Below are positions 32,843 through 44,027 of a stretch of DNA of 64,000 nucleotides, in pieces. The translations under genes and the position numbers were made by a program. A model generated the notes under the pieces. That model was not told the DNA's origin. It ran no database searches and saw only the letters and a program-made list of their open reading frames with translations. Within the stretch, counting starts at the first letter, position 1; every line of letters starts with the position of its first letter. This DNA is from Drechslerella dactyloides. Taxonomy: Eukaryota > Ascomycota > Orbiliomycetes > Orbiliales > Orbiliaceae. The DNA lies in NCBI GenBank assembly GCA_020064725.1, contig JAGTWJ010000006.1:2170001-2234000 (forward strand), read 5' to 3'.

Positions 32843-33605
32843 CGTTCTTTTTTTTGATTTCGTTTTCTTTGGAGGTGCAGCGAGATTTTTTAACATTGAA
32901 GTCGACGCAGCTTTTTTTTATTTTTTTTCCCTGAAGACCACGGCTGTTCGAACCTCTCAAATCGATTCATTTTATAATGGGCTGGAACTTACTTTCTGCA
33001 TGGAGTGTGATGCCTAACCATATATATGGTATGCTAGTTAAGTGCTGGACTGTTGTCACATGGTAGTTCTTGGTACTACACCATCATCATTCATTTTCAT
33101 TGTAAGTCTTCATTGAATCAGATCATAACATTAATGTGCTGAAGTTGCAACGTTGGTGGTGCTCGAGTAAGCTCAATTAGCCAAGCTTGACTTGCACGCA
33201 TATCGATTAGTCAACAGCACAGGTCTTCTATGTATACTATCTCCATCTAGAGTACCAAGCCGCATGAAAGACCATAGATTCAGTTCACATCATATATGAT
33301 ACTGTTAAACATATATAATATGGGCTGGGTTCTTCTAGGGACTGGTTATGCTGTGTGACTTCCATTTGGTTGGCTTGGCTAATTAGCAGCTACGTCTCAC
33401 GGTGAATTCCACTTACAAGTGTAGACCTTGGTGGCATGTGTGGGGGTTTGAATTATAGTATATATGTTTAACAGTACTATATATGATGTGAGGACCGAAT
33501 CTATGATCTTTTGTCCCGTTTTGCACGCCATAACAATATTTACACTTTACTATTAAGAAAATTGGCATAATGACTACCTCGACTAACTTTCTTCCTCCCA
33601 GTATG
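32843..33605. other. Intergenic region with inverted repeat
   Basis: Holds poly-T runs (about 32,850-32,930) just past the end of copy A and the inverted repeat at 33271-33509. No gene supported. Confidence 0.45.
33271..33509. repeat. Inverted repeat with ~48-bp arms
   Basis: The left arm (33271-33319) and right arm (33453-33509) are reverse complements with few differences. They share the core TATATGTTTAACAGTA followed by ATATATGATGTGA and GAATCTATG. The arms flank a ~133-bp loop. It could be a small hairpin-type transposon (MITE-like) or a hairpin-forming transcript. No clear target-site duplication was found. Confidence 0.75.
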
Positions 33606-33987
33606 CTAGATAATAAACCATCGTGCATTATAACGGGTTTGCATCCCATCGATTCTAGCAGGTGGAATCGGATGCGATATTTTCTTGTCGAACAAGCCAT
33701 AGGGATGTTCATCTTCGGATTCCGATCCAGAATCACTCAAGATATCGTTGTCAAGACATGTAGGTAGCATGCCGTTTTCTTCTGCCGAGTCTGTATCCGA
33801 ATCGTCGTCGTCATAATAATTGGTCTCTGAGTCACTTTCTTCGACCGAATCTGTATCTGACTCTAAATCCTTGTCGTGATAATTTGTCTGTGGGTCGTTT
33901 TCTTCCACCGAAAATGTAAGCAACTTCAAATCAGTATTATAGCTGATCTGCAGGCTATTATTCCTCTCCTCTGATTTGTTATCATCA

Positions 33988-34018
<31 letters not shown>

Positions 34019-34059
34019 CCCCCTCTTCTTCTTCTTCTTCTTCTTCTTCTTCTTCTTCT

Positions 34060-34091
<32 letters not shown>

Positions 34092-36572
34092 GTCATCATC
34101 ATAATTGCTATTATTATCATCATCGTTTGCAGTATGATCACCGGCTCTAACATCAACCCCTAATCTTAGCAACCCTATAAAACCGGTCTTCGGATGAAGG
34201 ATACTTACAAATGCGACTCCATTTGAAGAGACAAGTTTAGAAGCTGTCTGGACTTTTCGTCCCAGATATTATACTTTTCTTCCTCGAGTTTATGGAGGAT
34301 AGGTGAATCAATAATTTTGGCCACCGCGACACATTCGTGACGGATCTGGCAGCGAGCTCCAAGTTTTTCATTCGTAACCGTCGTGATGATTGCATCTATC
34401 GACACCTTGCTCAATCTCCCGGGTTGAAAGACTCGTTCAAGCCATAGCTCTAGCCCCGGTGACGTCGTTGGGGGCTTGAGCGTATGGCCTGTTTCGCTTG
34501 GAACGTGACGTGATAACGGTTTCTCCAGAAAGACAACATATTTGGTTCCCGGGGCCCACACAAATTTCTGCGACGGGAAGCTCAAATCGCTGGGTGTGAC
34601 TTCGATGCAGACTTTCCCGGCTACACGATCCGTCACATCAATCGCCAGTGCGGAGGATGTTGCTCTCCAAGTCGGGGGTGTTTCAATGTTGATTCCCTGA
34701 GCAGTAAATGACAGACCGTGATCTCCAAGGTTGCAATATCTCTGGTCAAGTTCTTTCACAAAACCCCCTGACGGGCTGCCGAGGAATGTGGCTGGTGCCC
34801 ATCGAAGTCCGTCAATATTTAATCGCCGGTGAGAATTGAAAAGCACCCCCCAATGGCAGACACGGATGGTCCGCCAGAAGATTTCCATCCGTTTGTCTGC
34901 AAGATCGATATCACTGACGTCTTCTTTTTCGCTAAGGCCCTTCTCACTCTTGAATAGCGCCTCTGCGTTCAGAAACGGTTCGATATTGAGTCGCATTATC
35001 GTGGCAATGCAAAGGGTCTCGTCACTCTTCTTTGATGTCGATCGTGAAGCTATATCACCTACTATAGACGGGAGTTGATCTACTACTTTCGGCCACTCAT
35101 TAATCCGGTAGAGGTCCGCCGCAATACTAATATGGTCAACTGTTTTGTCCGCATATTGTATCAAACGCTTACGAGCCAATATGCATTCCTGGTACGTCCA
35201 CAGTCGGCGATCCCAGTTATTAAGGTGCAGGGCTATCTCTCGTGCGGGTCCTTTCACGGTCGTCGGAGTCTTGCGCAATGAAGAAAGAACAAGCACGGCA
35301 CAAGAGCTCTCGTAGATTCGCGCCATGTCTCGGATGCACTTCTTGCGTAGGTGTTTATTCTCGTTCTGGACTGGAACACATAGCGTGTCGATCCAGAAAT
35401 GCGTCGGTTTTCCCATCAGCATCTTGTGGTTTCTGGCAGTCAACTCCACGGAGTTTTGCAGGGCCTCTAGTTGACATATATATATTGCATTCTCATGTTG
35501 ATTTCCTAGGCCATCGCTCCACCTAAAAAATGCGTCAGATGAATGTTCAAAGTTGTTTGACTTTTACGATTATGGCTTACACGTGGGAGATAGCCATGAA
35601 TGGGGGCTCTGCCACTCCCTGTTCATTGACTTTAACTGCTTCTAGTTCGAGCTTCTTGCTTGCGAGATTCCATTTGAACACAGGAATATCACCGGCTTTG
35701 ATGATCTTCGTCAATCGATCAATATCTGCGTTTTGGAAGCCGCTGCATTCCCCATCACAACTGCGTGCATGGAACTGGCGGTAATATATCTCATCGATAT
35801 TTCGTCCGCAGCATTCAGTCATAGTGCAATCATCGTGGGATATGGGCTCTTCATTCGTCATTTTAGAGAGGTAATACTGCTCATAGACGCTCATACCCTC
35901 GTCATAAAGGACCCGATTCACATCCTGCGGACACCATCTTTTGGCCAACATTCTCCGTTCGAGTACCATCGACCCTCCCCAGCGACTATCAGTGCGCCGA
36001 ATATCACAGCCACTAATCATGGCCGATGTGAGTGCATGTCCAAGCGCTATGATGGACATCCATACTCTTTGGGGCAATGGAGACCTTGCGACCAGCCGGG
36101 CACGCATATCGGCGTGTAATCCTTGTCCATGACCTCTTGGCAAACAATAGTCATCCACAAGGTCTCTCACAGTCATGAGAATCAATGCGGCCTGCATGGT
36201 TGTGGATATGGCAAGAGCGTCGCCTTTCTGTCTCTTTCGCGCAACTTGCTTCCATTCCTGAAGCATCTGTGGGAGGCGCTTTGTGGTCACATACTGACGG
36301 TCCTCGGTGAGGAAATCACTATGTTGCGCAGATACGCCGCAAATGGAAAGAAACTCGATGACGCAGCCGAAGAAGAGCCAGCCTTGGTAGAAGTCTCGCA
36401 CCTTCTCCACTGTCAGATTTTTGTAAGAGTCTTGAGATGTTAGGTAGTCGGAAGGCCAGTCTCGCCTCGCAGGATAACCTAAAAAGTATTTGGGACCCGT
36501 AGTATATGGTGTATTTGTGAAGTTACGGATTTTGATATGCCCTTTTCCGGGGGGCAGCCGACAGTGTTCCAT
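33606..36572 (-). CDS. HET-domain (heterokaryon incompatibility) protein with acidic tail
   Basis: The proposed minus exons 36572-35581, 35522-34209 and 34146-33606 keep phase and give 948 residues. Intron 35523-35580 (GTAAGC...TTTTTTAG) joins FMAISHV to WSDGLG, the first HET signature. FWIDTLCVP and YESSCAVLVLSS follow. About 320 residues precede the HET domain, including DFYQGWLFFGCVIEFLSICG, as in long fungal HET proteins. The second intron (34147-34208) has a perfect GTAAGT donor that also spells the TAA stop ending the unspliced reading at 34205. Splicing it adds a tail of poly-Glu, poly-Asp and repeated acidic Ser/Thr motifs. The tail ORF has no ATG of its own near its start, which supports the join. 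If that intron is false, the protein ends at 34205 (769 residues). HET domains trigger cell death in non-self fusion (family knowledge). Confidence 0.8.
33983..34093. repeat. Trinucleotide repeats encoding poly-Asp/poly-Glu
   Basis: An ATC/GTC run (about 33983-34020) and a long TTC/CTT run (about 34024-34093) read on minus as Asp and Glu homopolymers in the HET tail exon. Pure runs of this length are prone to slippage, so tail length probably varies between strains. Confidence 0.85.
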
Positions 36573-38182
36573 CTTGCAAATAGCTAATACCCGACTATTC
36601 AAGAGAAGTTTCTGTTCGAAGATTAGGGTCCTAGTCGAAGAGCAGGGTCCTAGTCGAAGAGCAGGGTCCTAGTCGAAGAGCAGGGTCCTAGTCGAAGAGC
36701 GATGTAGGAAGACCAATCCAAAATAGTGCTGCTCTCAATAGAAGATATAACTGTCGGAGTATAGAACTAGATTTCGATGAAGTAGCGGGACTCGCACTCG
36801 ATCGTGGTTGAGGCGTTGTCTTAGCTTGAGCAGGTTGGTTCGGCGGAAGCGGGGAAAGGGCTTTTGACGTGGACGCTGGGGACACCCTGCTGAACACCGA
36901 CCGGAAAGCCGCTGGCAACACACGATTTCAAGCCGATTGGTTGGAGTCGCCGCTATGATCTGAAGGGTGTTGACGAGGGTGGGGTAGCTCGCGGCGTTTG
37001 TGCGCCAGAAGCGGCATGTGCGGCGCTGGGGGCTGGCGCTGTTGCCGTGTCCTCCCAATATCCTCGCCCCGTTTGTGGTGAAGACAAACCGGCATATTCT
37101 GGGTCCAGTTCTATCCTGTTATCATCCGATTGATACTGGTCGGAGTCAAGCAAAGATTCTCTGTGTTCCCAGACTCTTGAAGATTCTGGCATTTTTTGCG
37201 GTCGCTGTTACTCCCTCGAGTCTTTGCCATGATAGACACCGCTTTAAATGGCTGAGAGTGGCTGACGCCAGCGAGGACTGGAGCCATCCAGCTACTGTAA
37301 GTCTGCAAGCTGCTGCGAGCTCTGTCACCTCACAATACCCTAGCTCTAGCTCTTCAATAATATAATCTCGAGGTCATCTTCATCTGCAACTCGAGACACT
37401 TGTTCGAACAATTCAAGCTGGCAGACTATCTAAATATGGCCACACCCCTTAACCAATAAAGCGGAGGCAAAAAAAGAAGCCGAGAAGATTTATAGCAGAA
37501 TTTGATATTGATTTTAATATTTCATCTGACGACTCCTGCGTTACGCCTGTTACCAGCAGCACACCCTCTACACCCTTAATTGTCGCAACCCTAATACTCT
37601 CTATACACGACGCAATAACATCATACGGGAAAAAATGCCCACACACTGTGGATGAAGACTCATTAAGGCCAGCCAAGATCCACAAAATTAAAACTAAATC
37701 CACAATCGAAAATCACTAGTCATTGTGCATTGTTATATCTTGTTGTTCACGCGACTGGTGTAGGTTTTGCAACTGGTTGTTGGCGATATAGATGTGGTTA
37801 CGTAGCTCATGATCATCAATGTGACACTCCTGCTGAATATGTAGCGGTCTTAGGCAGTTGCTGTTAAACTCGTCTCCACATGTGATTCTGGGGATGGATA
37901 AAAATCGGGCCTTTAGTTTTGCTGTCAAATTCCTTATATATAATCGCTATTGTATCTTTTGTCTTTGCTGCTGGGCTCTTTGTAGTTAATTTCTCCATAG
38001 CCTGTGTTTTTAAGTGAATATCGATTGGTACATGTACTAAGGTTTGCGCCAGCCTTTTCGGATCTACGATTATGGTTAGATCTCGAATCTAACACTCCAT
38101 AGACGCCTACTAACTCCTGCCACAAATATACGCACGGGATATATGGTATACAATGCACATGCGCGCTGCCGAAATGTCCGCT
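36573..38182. other. Upstream region of the HET gene, gene-poor
   Basis: Holds the 19-bp tandem array just upstream of the HET start codon. Two overlapping minus-strand ORFs at about 36688-37308 are Ser/Pro/Thr-rich with coding-like composition but no domain or clear exon model. They may be remnants of a decayed gene. The rest, to 38182, shows nothing recognisable. Confidence 0.4.
36625..36700. repeat. Tandem repeat, 4 x 19 bp
   Basis: Four perfect copies of AGGGTCCTAGTCGAAGAGC, 53-128 bp upstream of the HET-gene start codon. They would lie in its promoter or 5' UTR. Confidence 0.95.
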
Positions 38183-38662
38183 TTAGTCGTTGACGTCAGC
38201 ACTTTTGCTGAGCATCAGGTCGACAATCTTGCCATGGCCTCGAGCTGATGCCGCATGAAGCGCATTCTGCCCTATGATTTCTATGCTGGCACCCTTGCTG
38301 AGCAGCATCTCAACAATCTTGTAGGAGCCTCGATCCGATGCTCCCCAAAGCGCGCTGCCATAAAGTCCAAAGGAGTTTGGGTTAGCACCCTTTCTGAGCA
38401 ACAGTTCGACGATCTTGTCGTGTCCACTATCTGATGCTGCATACAGCGCACCGCCATAAGGCCCGTTGGAGTTGACGTTGGCACCCTTACTGAGCAGCAG
38501 CTCGACAACCTTGTCGTGGCCTCGAAATGATGCCACAGAAAGATTAGAGCAGTTATTGTACGCGTACTTGCCTTGGTCGTTTAAATCAGCACCGCTATTA
38601 AGCAATAGCTCAGCAATCTTGTCATGGCCTTGATGTGATGCTCGCTGTTGAAACCCCGCCAA
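38183..38662 (-). pseudogene. Ankyrin-repeat fragment, 5'-truncated
   Basis: The minus-strand reading has about five consecutive ankyrin repeats with the signature GHDKIVELLLRKGANPNS and variants (GHDKIAELLLNSGADLN, GHDKVVELLLSKGANVNS, GSYKIVEMLLSKGASIE, GHGKIVDLMLSKSADVND), ending at a stop at 38183. There is no ATG at its start. The first repeat follows a CAACAG that could be a splice acceptor, but no upstream exon was found in the ~100 bp before copy B begins. It is most likely the C-terminal remnant of a larger ankyrin or NLR-like gene cut off by rearrangement. Strong mutual similarity of the repeats points to recent repeat amplification. Confidence 0.7.
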
Positions 38663-38760
38663 GATGAAATCGACTTATCTTGTGGTTTTTCGCTAAGATA
38701 TTCGGATGCGGCCAAAAAGGACGCTGCGCCAACCTTAGCGCTTTCCTTTCGACGTCAAAC

Positions 38761-39671
38761 CTAACTACTTACTAAAGAACGTTCCGCGTATGTGTATTCA
38801 TGGTGTTGAAGGTACCTAGGCCCAGCCTGTTCATTGAAGCCAATTCGGGTATACTGTGGCAAGGAAGGGTTTGGTTTACGAGACCAGTATACTGTGTATG
38901 TGACGACATTCCGTCGGCGCATTTCGATACCAAAATCATCGTCAAGCTGTCGATCAGTGGTAACAAAGGCCATCTTGTGAATATGGCCTTCACAAGCCAT
39001 TGCAAGGTCTGGATGACTTCTTCTTAGTAGCTTTAGCCATTCCGTTGCCAGACCTGAAGAAAGTCAGGGGGCCCGGGCATGTTAGTTTTTGAAATGCTTC
39101 ATGCCTTTTATAGTGGATTGACGGAACAAAACAACGAATATACTGGCATGCTTACCCTTTCCTTTGGGATCCTCTCCCCAGCCTTTCGCCTTAAGGTCTG
39201 CCTGATAGTCGGCGAAGTGCCTGACCCACGCTTCCGCTACAATAGCTGAGGCAAGCTCTGTGGATCTGTCAAAATTGCAGGGCCCCGGTATCAAAACTAT
39301 TCACTTGCCTCTCAGCTCTTTCAACACACTACGATGAGTCTTTTTTTGTGTAATCTTTCTGCTGCAAGCTGCAAAGATATTCCATGACCGCCCATCGCGA
39401 CATTGCGACGGGCAAGTACTGATGCGGCTCGAAATTTTTGTATCCATGGCTGTGCTCCCTTGCCAAGGATTCCAGATTTCAAATCCGTGTCTAGAAGGAC
39501 TCCGTCCTTCAAGTTGCCTTTTTTAAAGTCCCGCCATTTGATTGCCTGGCCTGTCGTTGATTTGAACCCTGCTGTGGGCTTACATATCGGTTTCGTCGCG
39601 GTTGAAAATGGTCGTACCGCTGCTCCGGAACAACGCAACCCGACCAATGGGCGCAAATATATATATGACAT
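38761..39671 (-). CDS. Paralogue copy B, putative mitochondrially targeted protein
   Basis: The minus-strand start at 39671 (MSYIYLRPLVGLRCSGAAV) is followed by an Arg/Ser/Thr-rich leader and GVLLDTDLKSGILGKG. A second exon (IPGPCNFDRSTELASAIVAE to GEDPKGKG) ends at a GTAAGC donor at 39155. The 102-bp intron ends TTCTTCAG, and exon 3 (39053-38761) reads GLATEWLKLLRRSHPDLAMA, CEGHIHKMAFVTTD and on to RSLVSS. Phases match at that join. The exon 1-2 junction (about 39,300-39,420) is unresolved. Copy A aligns better with a shifted frame there (SRWAVM), so B may also carry a frameshift or a missed intron. It is the inverted partner of 32024-32842. No enzyme motif is recognised; mitochondrial targeting is inference from the N-terminus. 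Confidence 0.55.
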
Positions 39672-41465
39672 CTTCGACCCCGAGGCAATATATAGCTAGA
39701 TAACATATATAAGCATTGAACGTGAATGTGAGACCTGACTGGTCTCGCGGGCCAGACACGCACGAAGGACCTGACCGTACTTAATGGCACCCATGTCAAA
39801 TCCGTTGCATCTACGGTGACTCCGCTAGCGTGACTACACGTACCTCGTGTTTATTATTAGGTTTGTACTCAAGTGTTTTGCGATAGCTTGCTAGAGGATT
39901 ATGGGGATTGGTCTGCCTATACTGTACTAGCTAACCTATCGTGCCTTATTAACGGAATCCAGCTACGTTTCAAATTATCTAGATATATGGAAATATTCTC
40001 AAAGTTGAGTGGCAGATCGACTGAAGGATTCTATAGTTCGGAAATACGCACGCCATGTCAAGCTTAGTCTATGACCCAGATTACTGAGTCTAATTCAGTG
40101 AAATAGTGTTGAGTTTCTCACTTTTCCGTCACATCCCGTTGATCGAGCTCTCCTGGGAGATCTCTGGGAAGTCCTTGGGGACAGGACAGACTTTTAAACA
40201 ACAAAAACAAGAAGCATACCTCTTATACAGCTATTTCCAATTGGCACACCATGGCTAGGCTCTAACTACACAACTGTACAAACAACCTTCAATATAATTC
40301 ACTAATTCCGTATTGAGAGGTGTATACAACATTGTCATTTCTCGCCAATTATTCAATGCGTTTGTTTATAACATGTTTCTTTCCTGTTGTTTTTGTATTA
40401 ATCATGTCATTTAGCTTCTACATATGACTGCTAACTCCGGATCCTCGTAACTAGACCTTCGTCCGCGTCGATCGCAGCCGGGTTGGCTTGGCAGAAGGGA
40501 TGCTCAGACATTAGCCCGATTCAAGATTTAACATCTTTCTATATGACTCGAGTCGACGCATCATCGACCTTTGGGCAGACACCGCCACGAGATAACTTTG
40601 TGATGCACGAAATTTAATTCGCTCCTGTTTCGTAAACGAGACTGTTAGTCCTAGTCGGAGGCAAGATTCGACTTTCGGGCCAATAGTCTCATACATCAAA
40701 ATATCAAGAATACACCCTTTTGGCCGCTACATATAGATAACTATCTGCAGCTTCATCGTGTTAGCAGAACTAGCAATTCCCTGGCAGCATGAATTGCGTC
40801 TACAGGCTTAGTGCACACGAGTTCTTGGTATATTAAACGAGCCTGAATTGAGCGAAGCCTGGTCGTTAGCATATTTCCGTATAAGGCACGAGTCGCTTCA
40901 TTCCAGGATCAAGTAAATAGCTTGATCGCGTGAGCTATCTCAGCTATCTATGAACGGTTCTAAGTTCAGTAATTAGAGGATATTCAATTCATTTCGATGC
41001 GGTGCATCGTGTGAGAATTTGCGCATGCAAGATTGTCAGCGCGGTAGGCTCTAGGCAGCTGCGAAGAGCGGGAGTAACATGTATACTACGCTTGCGTGAG
41101 CCCTGTCTTTCCTTTATTTCTATTCATAAGTTGTGTATTAAGGCAAATGCTTAGTCTCAGACTTTGGTTCCTCAGCTTCGGATCGAGGCGAAGCCCGAGG
41201 TTCTTCGCTCACCAGAATAATGACCCGGCAGCAACCACTTGAATTAGTCTGCACGATCGCGGACCATAATAGTAATATAAGAAATATATACCCAAAATTT
41301 GATACAAATCAGATCGTGATACAGACTATACAACGCTAAATATGAATTTTTAAAAAAGGAACCGATATAACGCCAACCATTGTCTCGCAAGCCAAACGCC
41401 TTTCGCCAGCCAGATATACAAATAAATAATATTATTAATACTTAGACAATCGATGCTCCCGGGCA
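39672..41465. other. Gene-poor interval
   Basis: About 1.8 kb with no supported gene. Short ORFs only, AT-leaning from about 41,260 onward. Nothing structured was seen. Confidence 0.45.
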
Positions 41466-41915
41466 TCACATTGGTTTTGTTGATAGGGCCTTCTTGCGAT
41501 GCCATGTATTCGGACATGATTTTCGGGGTTTTAGAACCCGCGTTGGAAAAGATATTTGTGCCTGCGACGCTCGTGTCCGAGGTGCCTGTATTTGAGATTT
41601 TGGCGTCCGAAGCGTTCGCGTCCGAGGTGTTCTTGTGCGAGGTGCCTCTATCCGAGGCGATGGTGTTGGAGAGAGCGCCCAGCGTGTTTGTTGTGGCTTA
41701 GTTGGTGCGAGCGAGGCGAAGGCATCTTCTTTCTCGAGATTTTCCCTTATAAGGGAAAACAGGGCTGGAAAATATACGTCCGCTGTCATCTCGTAGAAAT
41801 GCCATGGGGGTAATGTAGCGCTCATGCGATCGCTGCGGCTATATTGGGCGAAGGGACTAGGTCGATCTTCCGGCTCAGGCGTCGGCGCAAACATGTCCTC
41901 AGTGGTATACGTCAT
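41466..41915 (-). CDS. Hypothetical Pro/Thr/Arg-rich protein
   Basis: An ATG-initiated minus ORF of 149 residues. The N-terminal 80 residues (MTYTTEDMFAPTPEPEDRPS, then LPPWHFYEMTADVYFPALFS) look like a folded segment. The C-terminal half is an imperfect repeat of Pro-Arg-Thr-Arg units (PRTRTPRTRTLRTPKSQIQ). The opposite strand is also open here (41453-41701) because of the same repeat, so the strand choice rests on length and on the non-repetitive N-terminus. No family recognised. Confidence 0.4.
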   Translation of the reverse strand: MTYTTEDMFAPTPEPEDRPSPFAQYSRSDRMSATLPPWHFYEMTADVYFPALFSLIRENLEKEDAFASLAPTKPQQTRWALSPTPSPRIEAPRTRTPRTRTLRTPKSQIQAPRTRASQAQISFPTRVLKPRKSCPNTWHRKKALSTKPM

Positions 41916-42585
41916 CTTGATAGAATCAGTTATCGTACGTATGTATATTCGGGTTTCAGATGCAAATGATAGATCGAGAGTCGAGTGAGGACGGTTAGGT
42001 CTTTTAGCGATCCGGGCAGGAGCGAGAGTTCAAGAAAGGTTGAGTACGATCGGAGGTTTGGTTGTCGCTGTTGTGGTTTTTGCTTGGCGCCGAAAACCGG
42101 CTGCGTGAATGTCAGGATTTCGATGGCTGCCGGCTGGTCTGCCAGCCGTCTGTGCATGGTGCATGTTGGCGTTTTTGATTATGCAAGGCCCCAGGATCTG
42201 TGGTACTGTAATTGGTTGGGATGCTCCAGCCAGGAGCCAACTCCGCCAGTCTAACTGGTCTCCATAGGTGGTCAAATGCATCACTGTTGGCACAACCTCG
42301 TCACGAAGACAAGGGGATATCTGCTTATGGAACCGTAGGCATGTTCATTTATTCAGTAGTCCTAGGTTCTCCGCCAAAGACCAATATTAAATACGGGGTC
42401 TGTTTCCCGCTGTCCCGTTGGCAAAGACCTTTCTCGTCACATAACGTCCGCGTCCTTGCTCGACATTTTTGGTGTTCGAGCTGTAGCCAGGCCCGCCAGT
42501 TTGCGCGACCGAGTTGGTAACGAGACTGGCACGCAACACACTTCTTACAACATTGCGCCGAGTGGTTTCGAGGCCAGCGCGAAAG
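41916..42585. other. Intergenic region
   Basis: Between a minus-strand hypothetical ORF and the plus-strand FHA-kinase relic. It presumably holds both upstream regions. No motif recognised. Confidence 0.4.
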
Positions 42586-43870
42586 ATGGCAGCGCCTGAT
42601 GGCAGTCAAAATGACCCAGAAGACGTGTTCCCAGGAATCTCCCCAGCCACAATCCTTTTTGTCTTTCCTACCTATGGAGATCATGACACCTCCGCCAGCT
42701 TTCTAGAAGACCCCCATAATGCAGCCCGTGTAAAAAATATTGAGCATCTCGCCCTTCACCCAGAACGCGGGCTTAGTAGAACCGTTCGGCGTGGATTGGA
42801 GCTTTCCTGGGATAACCCAGCCGAAGATATGGATCACAGATTCAAAATTGGCTGTCATCCTGTCTGCAAAATCTTTATACCTCCAGATAGAACATCTACT
42901 GGAAACATACCCAGCATCAGTTGGTTTTATCTACGAATCTATTATAACAGCATGTCAGGTATTTAAGCTATTTATACCCAACTCACCCGGTCTATAAGCC
43001 CATCTTAACAGCAGGCCAGGTATATTGTTGCTTACTGATACCTCCCAGTATGGTATAACTGTCGAACTAGTCAACGCAGGGATGATGGCCAAGTTATATA
43101 ACACCATCAGCCCTGGAAATCAAATAATCCTATGGCCTGCAAAATCTATTGTCTTGGCTAGCACCACTGAAGTTGAGATAGGAGACTACTATGTATTAAT
43201 GCTTGTGTTCCCTTGGTTACATAATAAAGTTCGTGGCTATCTTGAATATATATAGGAAAAGTTTCTGGCTTTGAAAATGCTGGGGTATCCTATTTTACTG
43301 CCTTTATAAGTTGTGGAGTATGTTGGTGGCAAATACCAAATTTGGAGCTGTTTTGGAGCTGGTGGTGGGGGAGAAGTCTTTTTATTAGTCCATTGTGAAA
43401 ATGGTAACTTGTTTGCTGGGAAACACTATATTGATTCTCCTAATGGTGATTGTCAAGTTGCCACCGAAATAGAACTACTGAAAGCACTCAAACACGTAAG
43501 TTAAAGTTATGGCTCATGTCCAGGCTTAGTGGACAAGAGTAATTACTTACTTATACATATATACTGTTAGCCCAACATCTTGTCTCTTATCACCAAAATT
43601 AATCTGCCCCTACTAATCGCAAGACCATTAGCAGTATTAGAGTACGCTCCACACAATAACCTTATTAAAGTAAATATCTGTTTCTGGCCACTACCCTGGA
43701 AATTCAATGTATTTCAGCAATTATTCTTAGGATTTGAATATCTGTATAATTGAGGGCTTATTTATTGTAATATTAAATTATAGAATATCTTGGTTATAGA
43801 AATCAATCAAGAATATAACAAAATACTAGTCTTAGTTAAATATTATGATTTTGGTTATGTTAAATATCTG
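42586..43870 (+). pseudogene. FHA-domain serine/threonine kinase relic
   Basis: The first exon (42586-42958, from MAAPDGSQNDPEDVFPG) holds the FHA-like segment KIGCHPVCKIFI with STGNIPSISWFYLRIYYNS. A 61-bp intron (42959-43019) restores SMSGILLLTDTSQYG in phase. A later exon (to 43495) has the kinase glycine loop GAGGGGEVFLL, the AxK lysine in FAGKH and EIELLKALKH. After a 75-bp intron, exon 43571 onward reads PNILSLITKI, EYAPHNNL and GFEYLYN. It then meets TGA (43751) and TAG (43781) inside the catalytic loop, which is decayed to YCNIK. DFG survives in YYDFGYVKYL near 43850. Both stops are what C-to-T change of CGA and CAG would give. The gene is truncated where the AT-rich block begins. Related fungal FHA-kinases resemble Chk2/Rad53; this copy cannot be active. 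Confidence 0.75.
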
Positions 43871-44027
43871 TTACGATCTAGGTTGTTGTAATGATGATGA
43901 TGTAGATTGTCAGCTAGCTAGGCTTTGGGATCTATCATACATACACAGCTGAGGTAAGCTCGACAACAATAAACGGGACAAACAGGTAATACAACAATAT
44001 ATAGTAATATTAAGTAATATTGTAACA
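43869..44027. repeat. Possible short LTR-like segment at the block boundary
   Basis: Begins TGTTACGATCTAGG and ends TATTGTAACA, so it has TG...CA ends with inverted termini. Its first ~110 bp are less AT-rich than what follows. No matching target-site duplication was found and no second copy was recognised, so it may be an LTR fragment or coincidence. Confidence 0.3.

Noticed and set aside
36688..37308. Overlapping minus ORFs (Ser/Pro/Thr-rich) upstream of the HET gene
   Set aside because: Composition is coding-like but frames overlap and no consistent exon model or family could be found; described only as a possible relic.
41453..41701. Plus-strand ORF with repeated SEV/EVP units
   Set aside because: Antisense shadow of the Pro-Arg-Thr repeat in the minus-strand ORF at 41466-41915.
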